From positions 434,001-498,000 of the forward strand of contig NZ_BBVD01000005.1 of assembly GCF_000964545.1 (NCBI RefSeq): a DNA stretch of 64,000 nt, written 5' to 3'. This document shows positions 34,715-42,821 of the stretch, piece by piece. The DNA comes from Comamonas thiooxydans. GTDB lineage: Bacteria > Pseudomonadota > Gammaproteobacteria > Burkholderiales > Burkholderiaceae_C. Under the pieces are notes generated by a model. The model saw only the letters and a list, made by a program, of their open reading frames with translations, was not told the DNA's origin and made no database searches. Made by a program: the position numbers and the translations under genes. Numbering within the stretch: position 1 is the stretch's first letter; each line of letters opens with the position of its first letter.

Positions 34715-35116
34715 TTAAGTCTCGGTTGGGATCGGCAGCACCACGCGCTGCAGGATTCTGGCCAGCGCCTCGCCGGGATGGGTGCACATGCCCATATGCG
34801 AGGGCGAGGTCTGGATGATGCTGCTGCGCTTGGCCGTTAGCCAGTGATAGCGTGCACGCATGGGCAGCTGCGCAATCGGCCCACCATCGACCCTGCCTTC
34901 GCAGATGGCCACAATGGAGCCCAGGTGACGGTGCACGGCCTCCAGATCCACATTCGGGTCCAGCGCCAGCAGACGCTGTTCGTCAAGGGCCACGGCAGCC
35001 TGCAGATGACCGGTGCGCTGGCAGGAGAGGATCACACCCGCGTTCACAAATTCCTCACGCTCCACGCGCGGCACTACCCGCACGATGGCGTAGTCGTAGA
35101 CCTCATGCGCGTGCAT
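34715..35116 (-). CDS. DUF3037 domain protein
   Basis: 133-residue cytosolic protein: YDYAIVRVVPRVEREEFVNAGVILSC at the N terminus is the DUF3037 signature. No catalytic motif is known. It overlaps the HipA-like kinase gene by 14 bases, matching the frequent pairing of DUF3037 with HipA-like kinases in other genomes. Here the pair is inserted between cobC and cobQ in the B12 operon. Whether it acts on the kinase as an adaptor or regulator is unknown. Confidence 0.85.
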   Translation of the reverse strand: MHAHEVYDYAIVRVVPRVEREEFVNAGVILSCQRTGHLQAAVALDEQRLLALDPNVDLEAVHRHLGSIVAICEGRVDGGPIAQLPMRARYHWLTAKRSSIIQTSPSHMGMCTHPGEALARILQRVVLPIPTET

Positions 35117-35957
35117 CGATCACTCCTTGCAGCCAGCGGCCACGCTCGGCAAGCCGGGCCACGAAATAATTCACATAGGCCGCGCGATGGGCCTGCACAT
35201 TCCTGAGCACATCGCCCTCTTTGTCGGCGGCGGCCTGCTCCAGAAAGCAGTCGGGCACCTCGTCCACGATGCTCTTGAGCACTTCGGGCCCAAGCTTGGC
35301 GGCCAGTTGCGCATCCAGTTGCGCCAGCTGGCTGGCCTGCGGCAGCAGCACATGCTCGGCACTGGGCGCAAAAGGCTTGGCCGGATCGGCAACCTTTCCG
35401 TTCCAGGCATGGTGAAAGGTCAGACTCGCACCATGATCGATCAGCCAGGGCTGCTTCTGGTACATCAGCATATTGGTGTTTCGCGCCGTGCGGTCCACAT
35501 TGCTGACCAGGGTGTCGAACCACACGAGGCGCGATGCAAAGTCGTCGTCCACCACGTCCACCGCCGGGTCAAAGTTGATGGAGCCCGGCAGATAGTCCAG
35601 CCCCACGTTCAGCCCGTCGCTGGCGCGAATCAGGTCCTGGATCTCGGGGTCGGATTCGGTGCGGGACAGGTCGCCGTTCAAGTGCAGCAGCACGATTTCA
35701 GGCACCGGCAGGCCCAGCGCACGTGCCATGCCGCCAGAGATGATCTCGGCCATCAACGCGCGCACGCCCTGCCCGGCGCCCCGGAACTTGAGCACATAGG
35801 TGCCCAGATCGTCGGTCTCGACAATTGCCGGCATGGAGCCGCCTTCGCGCAGCGGCGTGACATAGCGCTCCACCAGCACCGAGCGCAGCTTCAAGGTTTC
35901 AGTGTCCATGGGAAATGGTAGCGCCTTGCGCCCATCAGGTCTGATCGGCAAGGTCAT
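35103..35957 (-). CDS. HipA-like kinase family protein
   Basis: 284 residues from the ATG at 35957, which forms an ATGA overlap with cobC (alternative ATG at 35909). Kinase-like residues are visible: Lys57 in YVLKFRG (ATP-binding lysine), Asp155 and Asn160 in VDRTARNTN (catalytic loop), and Asp174 in LIDHG (metal-binding, DFG-like). It has the HipA C-terminal fold pattern but no HipB-type antitoxin nearby. Its partner is the overlapping DUF3037 gene. The substrate is unknown; the location in a cobalamin operon is suggestive but not evidence of a B12 role. Confidence 0.82.
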   Translation of the reverse strand: MTLPIRPDGRKALPFPMDTETLKLRSVLVERYVTPLREGGSMPAIVETDDLGTYVLKFRGAGQGVRALMAEIISGGMARALGLPVPEIVLLHLNGDLSRTESDPEIQDLIRASDGLNVGLDYLPGSINFDPAVDVVDDDFASRLVWFDTLVSNVDRTARNTNMLMYQKQPWLIDHGASLTFHHAWNGKVADPAKPFAPSAEHVLLPQASQLAQLDAQLAAKLGPEVLKSIVDEVPDCFLEQAAADKEGDVLRNVQAHRAAYVNYFVARLAERGRWLQGVIDARA

Positions 35958-36961
35958 TGGATGCTTTTCCAGGCCTGCTCCAGCGCGGCCTGCGACACGG
36001 GCGGCAGCACGCCCAACCGCACATGGCCGCTCAGGCCAAAGCTTGCGCAGTCGCGCAGTTTGATGCCCTGGGCACGCAGGCCGGCCAGAGGCGCCGCAAG
36101 CTCTGCCAGCGGCAGACCTGCGACAAAGTAATTGGCCTGATGACCGGGAACGACCTGCCAGCCCAGCTTCTCGCACAGCGCCAGCTGCTGCGCCTTCCAG
36201 CGGCGCAAGGTCATGAGGCTATAGGCCAGCCATTGCTGCGCCTCGTCCGTCACCCAGGCCTGCAGCATGGCCACTCCATGCGAGCCCACCACCCAGGAGG
36301 CCGCCAGCGCATTCAGCGCCTGCAGCTCTGCCGCTGCGGCCTGCATGGGCGCAATCGCATAGGCAGCGCGCACACCCGTCATGCCCAGCGCCTTGTTCGG
36401 CGTCCACAGCTGCCAGACCGTGTCGAGATTGCGCTCGGGTGGCTGGTCCTCCAGCCATAGCGGACGGTAGGCGCAGTCCAGCACGCGCCATTCCTTCTGC
36501 GCCGGCGGCTGCTGCCAGGCAGGCCAGATGTCTTCCATCGCCCCCAGCGGGCTTGAAGGCTCGCAGGCCCAGCTGAGCACCGGCGCCACGACCGCTTCTG
36601 TACGGCGGCACAGCGCCAGCCGCCACACCCGCGCGGCCTGCAGATAGTCGCCATAGTGATGCTGGGGAAACTGCACGCTTTTGGCACCGCTGCGCACAGC
36701 GTGCAGCGTGAGGCGATGAATCAGCTCGCTGCTGCTGCCGCCGATCAGGATGCGCTCTACCGCCACGCCATGAAAAGCCGCCAGCTGCGCGCGCAATGCC
36801 CCGTATTGCGGATCGGGGTATTGCGCTACATGGGCGGCCTGCAACGCCTTCACGGCCATGGGACAAGGCCCGCAGGCATTGCGATTGGTCGAAAAATCAT
36901 GCGCCGGAACGCCCAGCGCATCGGTACCGCCATGCATGGCTGCCGCATTCACATCAAACAT
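35954..36961 (-). CDS. cobC: Threonine-phosphate decarboxylase-like aminotransferase CobC
   Basis: PLP enzyme of about 335 residues that in this pathway supplies (R)-1-aminopropan-2-ol phosphate or its equivalent for the side chain of cobinamide. The N terminus HGGTDALGVPAHDFSTNRNACGP matches CobC (HGGN..D.S.N.NP). The PLP lysine is in TPNKALGMTGVRAAYAI near residue 200, and the late SGHVRLGVLP supplies the substrate-binding arginine. ATG 36961 or 36967 are both possible; each overlaps the end of cobD. The stop overlaps the kinase gene by 4 bp. Confidence 0.9.
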   Translation of the reverse strand: MFDVNAAAMHGGTDALGVPAHDFSTNRNACGPCPMAVKALQAAHVAQYPDPQYGALRAQLAAFHGVAVERILIGGSSSELIHRLTLHAVRSGAKSVQFPQHHYGDYLQAARVWRLALCRRTEAVVAPVLSWACEPSSPLGAMEDIWPAWQQPPAQKEWRVLDCAYRPLWLEDQPPERNLDTVWQLWTPNKALGMTGVRAAYAIAPMQAAAAELQALNALAASWVVGSHGVAMLQAWVTDEAQQWLAYSLMTLRRWKAQQLALCEKLGWQVVPGHQANYFVAGLPLAELAAPLAGLRAQGIKLRDCASFGLSGHVRLGVLPPVSQAALEQAWKSIQ

Positions 36962-38036
36962 TGGCAAGCAGCCTTCCTCTCCACAGAAACATCAAAATCA
37001 TAGCAATCAATGCAAGCAGTACATGCAATTTGATCACTTTTGATGCCAATTTTACAGACAGCTTCAGATCAGCCGCCTGCGGTGCCTGCCCCTGCGGGTT
37101 GAGTCTATAGACGCCGGGTTTGGAAAGCTGAACCCCCAGCGCCTGCGCCATGGCTCCCATGGGCCAGCCGCCATTGGGCGATGGCGTCACGGCTGCATCG
37201 CGCCTCAAACCGGTCCAGGACAGGCCGCCGGCCAGCAGCGCCAGCCACATTGCGGTGATGCGCGCCGGAATCCAGTTCAGCACATCGTCGGCGCGGGCCG
37301 CCCATTTGCCCGTCCATTGCCAGTGGCGGCGGCGCTCGCCCTGGCCTCGCCAGCCGGGGTAGCCCCACATGGCATCGGCCGTATTGGCAAAACGATAGAC
37401 GGCCGCCCCGGGCAAGCCGGCCACGGCAAACCAGAACAGCGGAGCGATCACGGAGTCGCTGAGGTTCTCGGCCAGCGTCTCGATGGCGCTTTCGCGCACG
37501 GTGGCCGCGTCCAGCCGTGTCGTGTCGCGACTCACCAGCCAGCTCAGACGCTCCCGCCCTGCGGGCAGCGATTGCTGCAGTGCGGCCTCCACGGCAAGCA
37601 CCTCATCCTTGAGCATGCGCCAGGACAGCAGCGGCTTGAGCAACACCCCCATCACCAGCCCCCAGAGCCACCAGGGTGCAAAACCCAGCATGAACTGGGC
37701 GAGGCCATAAACCATGAAAAACAGAGCTGCCAGCGCACACCAGACAATCGCTGCAAGGCCAAAACGCAGATAGTCACTCTGCACCTCAACACGCGGTGCA
37801 AGCGCCTGCCCCGACCAGCCCAGCAATTTGCCCATCAGCACCACGGGGTGCAGCCACACCGGCGGCTCGCCCCATAGCCGGTCCAGCAGCAAAGCAACCA
37901 GCAAGGCCAGCAAGCCAGCCTGCACATTGGCAGCCCAGTTGGGCGCCGCCAGATCACTGGCGGTAAATGTCTGATAGAGCCATGCCAGCGGACTGAGAGA
38001 AAGACCGATCAGCTCAGTCCAGCCAAAACTTGTCAT
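36954..38036 (-). CDS. cobD: Adenosylcobinamide-phosphate synthase CobD/CbiB
   Basis: Integral membrane protein of 360 residues that joins aminopropanol (phosphate) to adenosylcobyric acid. Family blocks: ALLLDRLWGEPPVWLHPVVLMGKLLG near residue 45, VSRDTTRLDAATVRESAIETLAENLSDSVIAPLFWF near 165-200, YRFANTADAMWGY near 215 and DDVLNWIPARITA near 250. ATG 38036 overlaps the bluB stop (ATGA). The C-terminal tail around 36960-37040 is unusually AT-rich and includes GCTATGATTTTGAT, a sequence like half of the local dyad repeat. Confidence 0.93.
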   Translation of the reverse strand: MTSFGWTELIGLSLSPLAWLYQTFTASDLAAPNWAANVQAGLLALLVALLLDRLWGEPPVWLHPVVLMGKLLGWSGQALAPRVEVQSDYLRFGLAAIVWCALAALFFMVYGLAQFMLGFAPWWLWGLVMGVLLKPLLSWRMLKDEVLAVEAALQQSLPAGRERLSWLVSRDTTRLDAATVRESAIETLAENLSDSVIAPLFWFAVAGLPGAAVYRFANTADAMWGYPGWRGQGERRRHWQWTGKWAARADDVLNWIPARITAMWLALLAGGLSWTGLRRDAAVTPSPNGGWPMGAMAQALGVQLSKPGVYRLNPQGQAPQAADLKLSVKLASKVIKLHVLLALIAMILMFLWRGRLLANV

Positions 38037-38785
38037 GCGTCTGTTTTGTCCTTCGCGGCGCACGGCCCGCTGCCCGGCTTGCCCTTGGTCGCCGCGGCCA
38101 CCACACGCGAGTCGTCCCAGACATCGTCCATCAGCATGTCTTCCAGAGGCGCACGGCAGGCCCATTTTTCCTGCTGCAACATGGGCTCGGCATAGTAGGC
38201 ATCGACTGGGCCCAGGCAGAGCACGCCCAGCGGGTGGGCACCTTCAGGCATCTGCAACAGCCTTGCCAGCGCCAGCGGATCGAAAATCGAGACCCAGCCC
38301 ATGCCCAGACCTTCGGCACGCGCGGCCAGCCAGAGGTTCTGGATGGCACAGGCGCTGCTGGCGATATCCATCTCGGGCAGGGTGCGGCGGCCGAAGATAT
38401 GCGCCTCGCGTCCCGGCGGCATGGCGACAACCAGCACCTCGGCCGCATCGAGCACACCCTGAACCTTGAGCTTCATGAAGTCTTCTTCACGTTCGCCCAG
38501 GGCATGGGCGGTGCGCACGCGCTCCTCCTCGATCAGACCGTGGATCCGCAGGCGCAATTCGGCACTCTTGACCCGAATAAAGCGCCAGGGCTGCATGAAC
38601 CCCACGCTGGGCGCGTGATGTGCTGCACGCAACAGGCGCAGCAAGACCTCGTCGGGGACCTTACCGCCCGCAAAATGACGCATGTCGCGGCGCTCATAGA
38701 TGGCGCGGTAGACGGCAGCCCGCTCGGCCTCGGTGAAAGGCGTTGCGGCAATCGTCGCGAAAGAGCTGGTCTTGGATTCGGTCAT
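38033..38785 (-). CDS. bluB: 5,6-dimethylbenzimidazole synthase BluB
   Basis: Flavin-destructase that makes the lower ligand DMB from FMNH2 and O2; 250 residues from ATG 38785. It has the nitroreductase fold with the BluB start FTEAERAAVYRAIYERRDMRHF, then RLLRAAHHAPSVGFMQPWRFI near residue 55, IFGRRTLPEMDIASSACAIQNLWLAARAEGLGMGWVSIFDP near 130-165. The conserved acidic residue before MDIAS is present. Its oxygen requirement fits the aerobic corrin branch in this locus. Overlaps cobD. Confidence 0.94.
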   Translation of the reverse strand: MTESKTSSFATIAATPFTEAERAAVYRAIYERRDMRHFAGGKVPDEVLLRLLRAAHHAPSVGFMQPWRFIRVKSAELRLRIHGLIEEERVRTAHALGEREEDFMKLKVQGVLDAAEVLVVAMPPGREAHIFGRRTLPEMDIASSACAIQNLWLAARAEGLGMGWVSIFDPLALARLLQMPEGAHPLGVLCLGPVDAYYAEPMLQQEKWACRAPLEDMLMDDVWDDSRVVAAATKGKPGSGPCAAKDKTDA

Positions 38786-38821
38786 GGAACTATTGTCGCG
38801 CCACAGACATGGCAAAAGCCA

Positions 38822-39391
38822 TCAGTCTTCGATACCTCTTTGAGCGGGAATACCCGCCTGGAAGGCATGTTTGATCAGCGTCATCTCGGTCACGGTGTCG
38901 GCGATGTCGATGATCTCCTGCGGGCAGCGGCGGCCTGTCAGGCAGACATGCACATCCTTGGGGCGTGCCTTGAGCGTGTCCAGCACCTCCTGCAGCGGCA
39001 GCCAGCCGTAGATCAGCGGATAGGTGATCTCGTCGAGCACGACCAGAAACAGCTCGCCCGAGAGAATATCGGCCTTGGCCTTTTCCCAGCCGTCACGCGC
39101 CAGCTGGGCGGAGTGATCGAGATCCTTGCTTTTCCAGCTGAAGCCATCGCCCAGTCCTTCAATGGGCAGACCGACCTGCTCGGCCAGGCGGTGCTCGCCA
39201 AAGCGGGCCGTTGGCACCTTCATGAACTGATAGACCTTGACTGCCTTTCCCCGCCCCGTGGCTCGGAAGGCCAGACCAAAGGCGGCCGTGCTCTTGCCCT
39301 TGCCATTGCCGGTGTTGACGATGATCAGGCCGCGGCGTTCGCCCTCGGGCTTTTCGTAAGGCTTCTCGGTGGGAGGAGTTTCAATATTCAT
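38822..39391 (-). CDS. cobO: Cob(I)yrinic acid a,c-diamide adenosyltransferase CobO
   Basis: CobA/BtuR-type adenosyltransferase of 189 residues. The P-loop is IIVNTGNGKGKSTAAFGLAFRA near residue 25, followed by VYQFMKVP, LVVLDEITYPLIYGWL near 120 and HVCLTGRRCPQEIIDIAD near 150. The start ATG 39391 lies in the last bases of a dyad repeat (copy C); the frame is open to 39478 without support. No Shine-Dalgarno is obvious, since the repeat occupies that position. CobR, which would reduce cobalt before this step, is not in the window. Confidence 0.94.
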   Translation of the reverse strand: MNIETPPTEKPYEKPEGERRGLIIVNTGNGKGKSTAAFGLAFRATGRGKAVKVYQFMKVPTARFGEHRLAEQVGLPIEGLGDGFSWKSKDLDHSAQLARDGWEKAKADILSGELFLVVLDEITYPLIYGWLPLQEVLDTLKARPKDVHVCLTGRRCPQEIIDIADTVTEMTLIKHAFQAGIPAQRGIED

Positions 39392-39437
39392 AGCTAATCT
39401 CGCTTGTCTATCAAGGGCTAAAGGGCAAAAAATCAGA
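39386..39437 (-). repeat. Comamonadaceae-type intergenic dyad, copy C
   Basis: Minus-strand copy between the ABC ATPase gene and cobO. Read on the minus strand: GATTTTTTGCCCTTTAGCCC on the left, then a TGATAGA centre, then CAAGCGAGATTAGCTATGAA. Its right end contains the cobO start codon, so it sits as the cobO 5' leader. Confidence 0.6.
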
Positions 39438-39450
39438 ATTTCAGCCGGAC

Positions 39451-40248
39451 TCAGCTCAGGCGCGGCAAGGCCAGCCACAGGCCATCGAGTTCGCGCACCT
39501 GTATGCGTCTGTCAAACACGGACTCCAGCGCGGCATGGGTGGCGGGATCGCTGCACGCGCCCTGGTGGGTGATGCGGCCGGCCTGCATGACGACCATCTC
39601 GTCAGCCAGCAGGGCAAAGGACAACTCGTGCAGCACGCTGACCAGGGTCGCGCCTTGCTGCACCAGACTGCGGGCCGCCAGCATCCAGTCGGTCTGGTGC
39701 GGCGGGTCAAGATTGGCCAGTGGCTCATCCATCAGCAGAGTCCGGGCCTGCACGGCCAGGGCCCTTGCCAGCAGCACGCGCTGACGTTCACCTCCCGATA
39801 GCTGGCCTATGCTGCGCTGGCGCCAGTCCCAGGCATGGGTCTGGCGCAGCGCCTGCTCCACGGCCTGCCGGTCGGCGTTCGAGGCCGGAGCCAGCCAACC
39901 CTGGTGGGGCAAACGCCCCAGCATGACCACGTCATACACGGCCATATCGGCCGCAACAGGCTGATTCTGGCCCAGCCAGGCCAGGGCCTTGGCACGCTCG
40001 CGGCCATTCCAGTCGCCCAGCTCGCGGCCCTGCAGAAACACCGCGCCGCTTTGCCGCTGGTTGGCGGCACGCATGCCGGCCATGGCGCGCAGCAGCGTGG
40101 ATTTACCCGCGCCATTGGGGCCAACGATGGCCGTCCAGCGGCCCTGGGGAATGCGCAGGCTGATCTGACGCAGCACCTCGCGCTCGCCCAGCTGCACACT
40201 CAGAGCCTCGGTCGCCAACGGGATTCCGGTCTCGATATTGCTGCTCAT
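39451..40248 (-). CDS. btuD: Cobalamin ABC transporter ATP-binding protein (BtuD type)
   Basis: ATPase of the second corrinoid importer, 265 residues from ATG 40248, which overlaps the permease stop. Walker A is VGPNGAGKSTLLRA near residue 42, the signature is LSGGERQRVLLARAL near 145, and Walker B is TLLMDEPLANLDP near 168. The H-loop is SVLHELSFA. Gene order binding protein-permease-ATPase directly after cobP supports B12 as the substrate. Confidence 0.9.
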   Translation of the reverse strand: MSSNIETGIPLATEALSVQLGEREVLRQISLRIPQGRWTAIVGPNGAGKSTLLRAMAGMRAANQRQSGAVFLQGRELGDWNGRERAKALAWLGQNQPVAADMAVYDVVMLGRLPHQGWLAPASNADRQAVEQALRQTHAWDWRQRSIGQLSGGERQRVLLARALAVQARTLLMDEPLANLDPPHQTDWMLAARSLVQQGATLVSVLHELSFALLADEMVVMQAGRITHQGACSDPATHAALESVFDRRIQVRELDGLWLALPRLS

Positions 40249-41288
40249 GTGCCATCTCCAGACGGCATGGCGCCACGCTTGTGCATCAGCCAGAGCAGAT
40301 AGCTGCCTCCCAGCACCGCCGTCAGCACCCCCACGGGAAGCTCCTGCGGTGCGATCAACCATCGCGCCAGCAGGTCGGCGGCCAGCAGCAGCACCGCCCC
40401 CATCAGACTGCTTAGCACCAGCAGCCAGCGGTGCAGCGCGCGCACCATGGAACGCACCAGATGGGGCGCAGCCAGGCCTACAAAAGCGATCAAACCGGTC
40501 TGCGCCACGGCGGTCCCCGTGGCCAGCGCCAGCAGCACGATCAGCAGCAGACGCAGCGGCGCCAGCGGCAGACCCAGACTATGGGCCGTGGCCTCGCCGA
40601 GTGCCAAGCCGTCGAGCACGCGGCTCAGGCTACAGGCCAGCGCCAGCGCGGGCATAAGCACCCACAGCATGAGAGCGCAGGCAGGCCAGCCCGCAAAGGC
40701 TGTGCTGCCCAGCATGAAAGACTGCATGGCCTGCATGATGTCGGGGTTCATGAGCAGCACCAGCGATGCGGCGGCGCCCAGCACCACACCCACTACCACG
40801 CCGGCCAGCAGCAGGCGCATGGTGTTCTGCACGCCCTTGGCCAGCACCAGGGTCAGCACCACGGCAAGCACGGCACCCGCAAAAGCCGCGCCCGTCACGC
40901 CCCAGCGCGCCAGGCCGGCCAAAGCGAAAGGAGAGACACCCAGGGCGGCCATGGCCAGCGCCACCCCAAGCGATGCGCCCGAAGCACTGCCCAGCAAATA
41001 AGGATCGGCCAGGGGGTTGCGAAACACGCCCTGCGCCACCGCTCCGGCCAGCCCCAGCAGGCCTCCGGCCAGCAAGGCCGCCGCCGTGCGTGGCAGGCGA
41101 ATATCCATCACGATCTGCCAGGCCAGCGGGTCTTGGCGGGCATTGAGTACGCTCTCAAAACCCGTACTGCCGATACCCGCGCCCAGCAGCGCCAGCAAAG
41201 CAGCAGCCAGCGTCAGCCACAGCAGCAGCCAAGCAGCGGCCAGCCCGCGCTGCCCCCTGCGGTGACGACTGGAGATGCAGGCGTTCAT
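40245..41288 (-). CDS. btuC: Cobalamin ABC transporter permease (BtuC/FecCD family)
   Basis: Membrane permease of 347 residues. FecCD motifs: DIRLPRTAAALLAGGLLGLAGAVAQGVFRNPLADPYLLGSASGAS near 75-115 and ALIAFVGLAAPHLVRSMVRA near 270. I chose ATG 41288 because it overlaps the stop of the binding-protein gene (ATGA); the frame opens at 41327. Its stop overlaps the ATPase gene. Confidence 0.9.
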   Translation of the reverse strand: MNACISSRHRRGQRGLAAAWLLLWLTLAAALLALLGAGIGSTGFESVLNARQDPLAWQIVMDIRLPRTAAALLAGGLLGLAGAVAQGVFRNPLADPYLLGSASGASLGVALAMAALGVSPFALAGLARWGVTGAAFAGAVLAVVLTLVLAKGVQNTMRLLLAGVVVGVVLGAAASLVLLMNPDIMQAMQSFMLGSTAFAGWPACALMLWVLMPALALACSLSRVLDGLALGEATAHSLGLPLAPLRLLLIVLLALATGTAVAQTGLIAFVGLAAPHLVRSMVRALHRWLLVLSSLMGAVLLLAADLLARWLIAPQELPVGVLTAVLGGSYLLWLMHKRGAMPSGDGT

Positions 41289-42196
41289 GGGCTCTTGCCC
41301 TGCCTTGCCGCCAGACGCTGCAGACATTGGGCAATGATTTGCGCCCCCTCGGCCATGCGGGGGCCTGGGCGCACCAGAATGTCGGATTGCTCGGGCGTGA
41401 AGGCGCAGATCGCGCCCTGCTTCACCGCCCGCATCTGGGCCCAGCCCGGGTATTCCGGCACGCCGGTTTTCCAGGCTCGCTCGCCGGCCATCAGAATGTC
41501 AGGATCCAGCTTGACCACATATTCGGGATTCAGGCGCGGAAACGGCCCTTGCCTGGCGTCGACCACGTTGCGCAGATGCAGCCGCGTCAGTGTCTGGCCG
41601 ATAAAGGATTTTTCACCGGCGGCATACGGGCCGCGACTGGCCTCAAAGTACACACGCTGACCGCGCATGGCTCCGGGCACGCTGGCAGCGGCCTTGTTCA
41701 GGTCGGCCTCGATTCCGGCCCAGACGCGGTCTGCGCCCTGTGTGGGCGGCAAGGCGAGCAGCTGACCTATTTTCTGCATCACGGTACGCGCTTCCTCGTG
41801 GGTGCGTGGCTCCAGCGCCACCACCTTGAGGCCCAGCGCCTCCATTCGCGCAATGGCCCGTGATGCCATGGAAACCAGCACCAGATCTGGCTTTAGCGCC
41901 ACAATAGCCTCGATATTCGGATCCAGCCCGCCACCCACCACGGGCACGGTCTTCACATGGGCTGGCCAGTTGGAATAGCGATCCACCCCCACCAGTCGTT
42001 CGCAACCGCCCAGTGCGCACAGGCTCTCGGTGAGCGAGGGCAGCAGGCTGACGATGCGCTGCGGCGGTTTGGCCAATTGCACCTGCGCGCCACGTGCATC
42101 GGTGATCTGCACGGACTGCGCCGCCACCGACAAAGCCCCAGCCAGGCCGCAAACAAGCAGCGCAGCAGCGGCAAACTGTTTTACGGTGGCCCTCAT
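41285..42196 (-). CDS. btuF: Cobalamin ABC transporter substrate-binding protein (BtuF type)
   Basis: Periplasmic binding protein of 303 residues from ATG 42196 (overlapping the cobP stop). A signal peptide is visible: FAAAALLVCGLAGALSVAAQS. BtuF-like features: PPQRIVSLLPSLTESLCALGGCERLVGVDRYSNWP near residue 45 and VVGGGLDPNIEAIVALKPDLVLVS near 85; 'SLLPSLTE' is typical of BtuF. The operon context after the cobalamin riboswitch and BtuB makes B12 uptake the most likely role. Confidence 0.9.
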   Translation of the reverse strand: MRATVKQFAAAALLVCGLAGALSVAAQSVQITDARGAQVQLAKPPQRIVSLLPSLTESLCALGGCERLVGVDRYSNWPAHVKTVPVVGGGLDPNIEAIVALKPDLVLVSMASRAIARMEALGLKVVALEPRTHEEARTVMQKIGQLLALPPTQGADRVWAGIEADLNKAAASVPGAMRGQRVYFEASRGPYAAGEKSFIGQTLTRLHLRNVVDARQGPFPRLNPEYVVKLDPDILMAGERAWKTGVPEYPGWAQMRAVKQGAICAFTPEQSDILVRPGPRMAEGAQIIAQCLQRLAARQGKSP

Positions 42197-42804
42197 GCCT
42201 GCGGCCCTTTCAATGCCAGAGGCAAGCCGGCGCACATCAGCGTGACGCTTTCGCAATGCGCTGCCGCCTGCTGATTGAGCAAGCCCAGCGCATCGACAAA
42301 GGCGCGCACTTCGCGCCCCATGGGAATCACGCCCAGACCGATTTCGTTGCCGACCAGAATGACGGGGCCGGCTGCTTCATCAAGCGCTTTCAGAAAGAGT
42401 GCTAGCTGTGATTGCCAGTCGGGAGCTGGAGATTGGCTGTCTTCGGAGTTCCCGGTCTGCACCGGCATCAGCCAGTTTGTCAGCCACAAAGTCAGGCAAT
42501 CAATCACCAGCAGCCGCTGCGGGCTGCTGTGCTGGGCCAGCACCTGGGCCAGCTCGCGAGGCTCCTCTATGGTCAGCATGCCTGGCACGCGCTCGGCGCG
42601 GTCGCGCTGGTGGCGCGCAATGCGCTCGCTCATTTCCGCGTCCCAGGCCTGGCCGGTCGCCACCAGCGCAGCCTGATTCCCGGCATCCGTCTGCAGCCAC
42701 TGGCGCGCCAGCAGCTCCGCACGACGGGATTTGCCGCTTTTCTGCCCGCCCAGTATCAGCTGGGTACGCGGCATGACGAAGGAGACTGTGCTTGCAGGGC
42801 TCAT
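42193..42804 (-). CDS. cobP: Bifunctional adenosylcobinamide kinase/guanylyltransferase CobP (CobU)
   Basis: 203-residue enzyme that phosphorylates adenosylcobinamide and transfers GMP to it. P-loop LILGGQKSGKSRRAELLA near residue 16, VATGQAWDAEMSERIARHQRDR near 48 with the histidine used for GMP transfer, LVIDCLTLWLTNWL near 98 and PVILVGNEIGLGVIP near 145. A non-conserved Ser/Pro insertion (NSEDSQSPAPDW) interrupts the middle. It lies between cobB and btuF in the riboswitch-led operon. Confidence 0.94.
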   Translation of the reverse strand: MSPASTVSFVMPRTQLILGGQKSGKSRRAELLARQWLQTDAGNQAALVATGQAWDAEMSERIARHQRDRAERVPGMLTIEEPRELAQVLAQHSSPQRLLVIDCLTLWLTNWLMPVQTGNSEDSQSPAPDWQSQLALFLKALDEAAGPVILVGNEIGLGVIPMGREVRAFVDALGLLNQQAAAHCESVTLMCAGLPLALKGPQA

Positions 42805-42821
42805 GGTGATGGACTAAAGGT

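Noticed and set aside
42385..42418. Dyad-like segment inside cobP (AGCTAGCACTC, GAAAGCGCTTGATG on the minus strand)
   Set aside because: It resembles the local repeat, but it encodes the native segment leading to the conserved PVILVGNEIG motif, so chance similarity is more likely.
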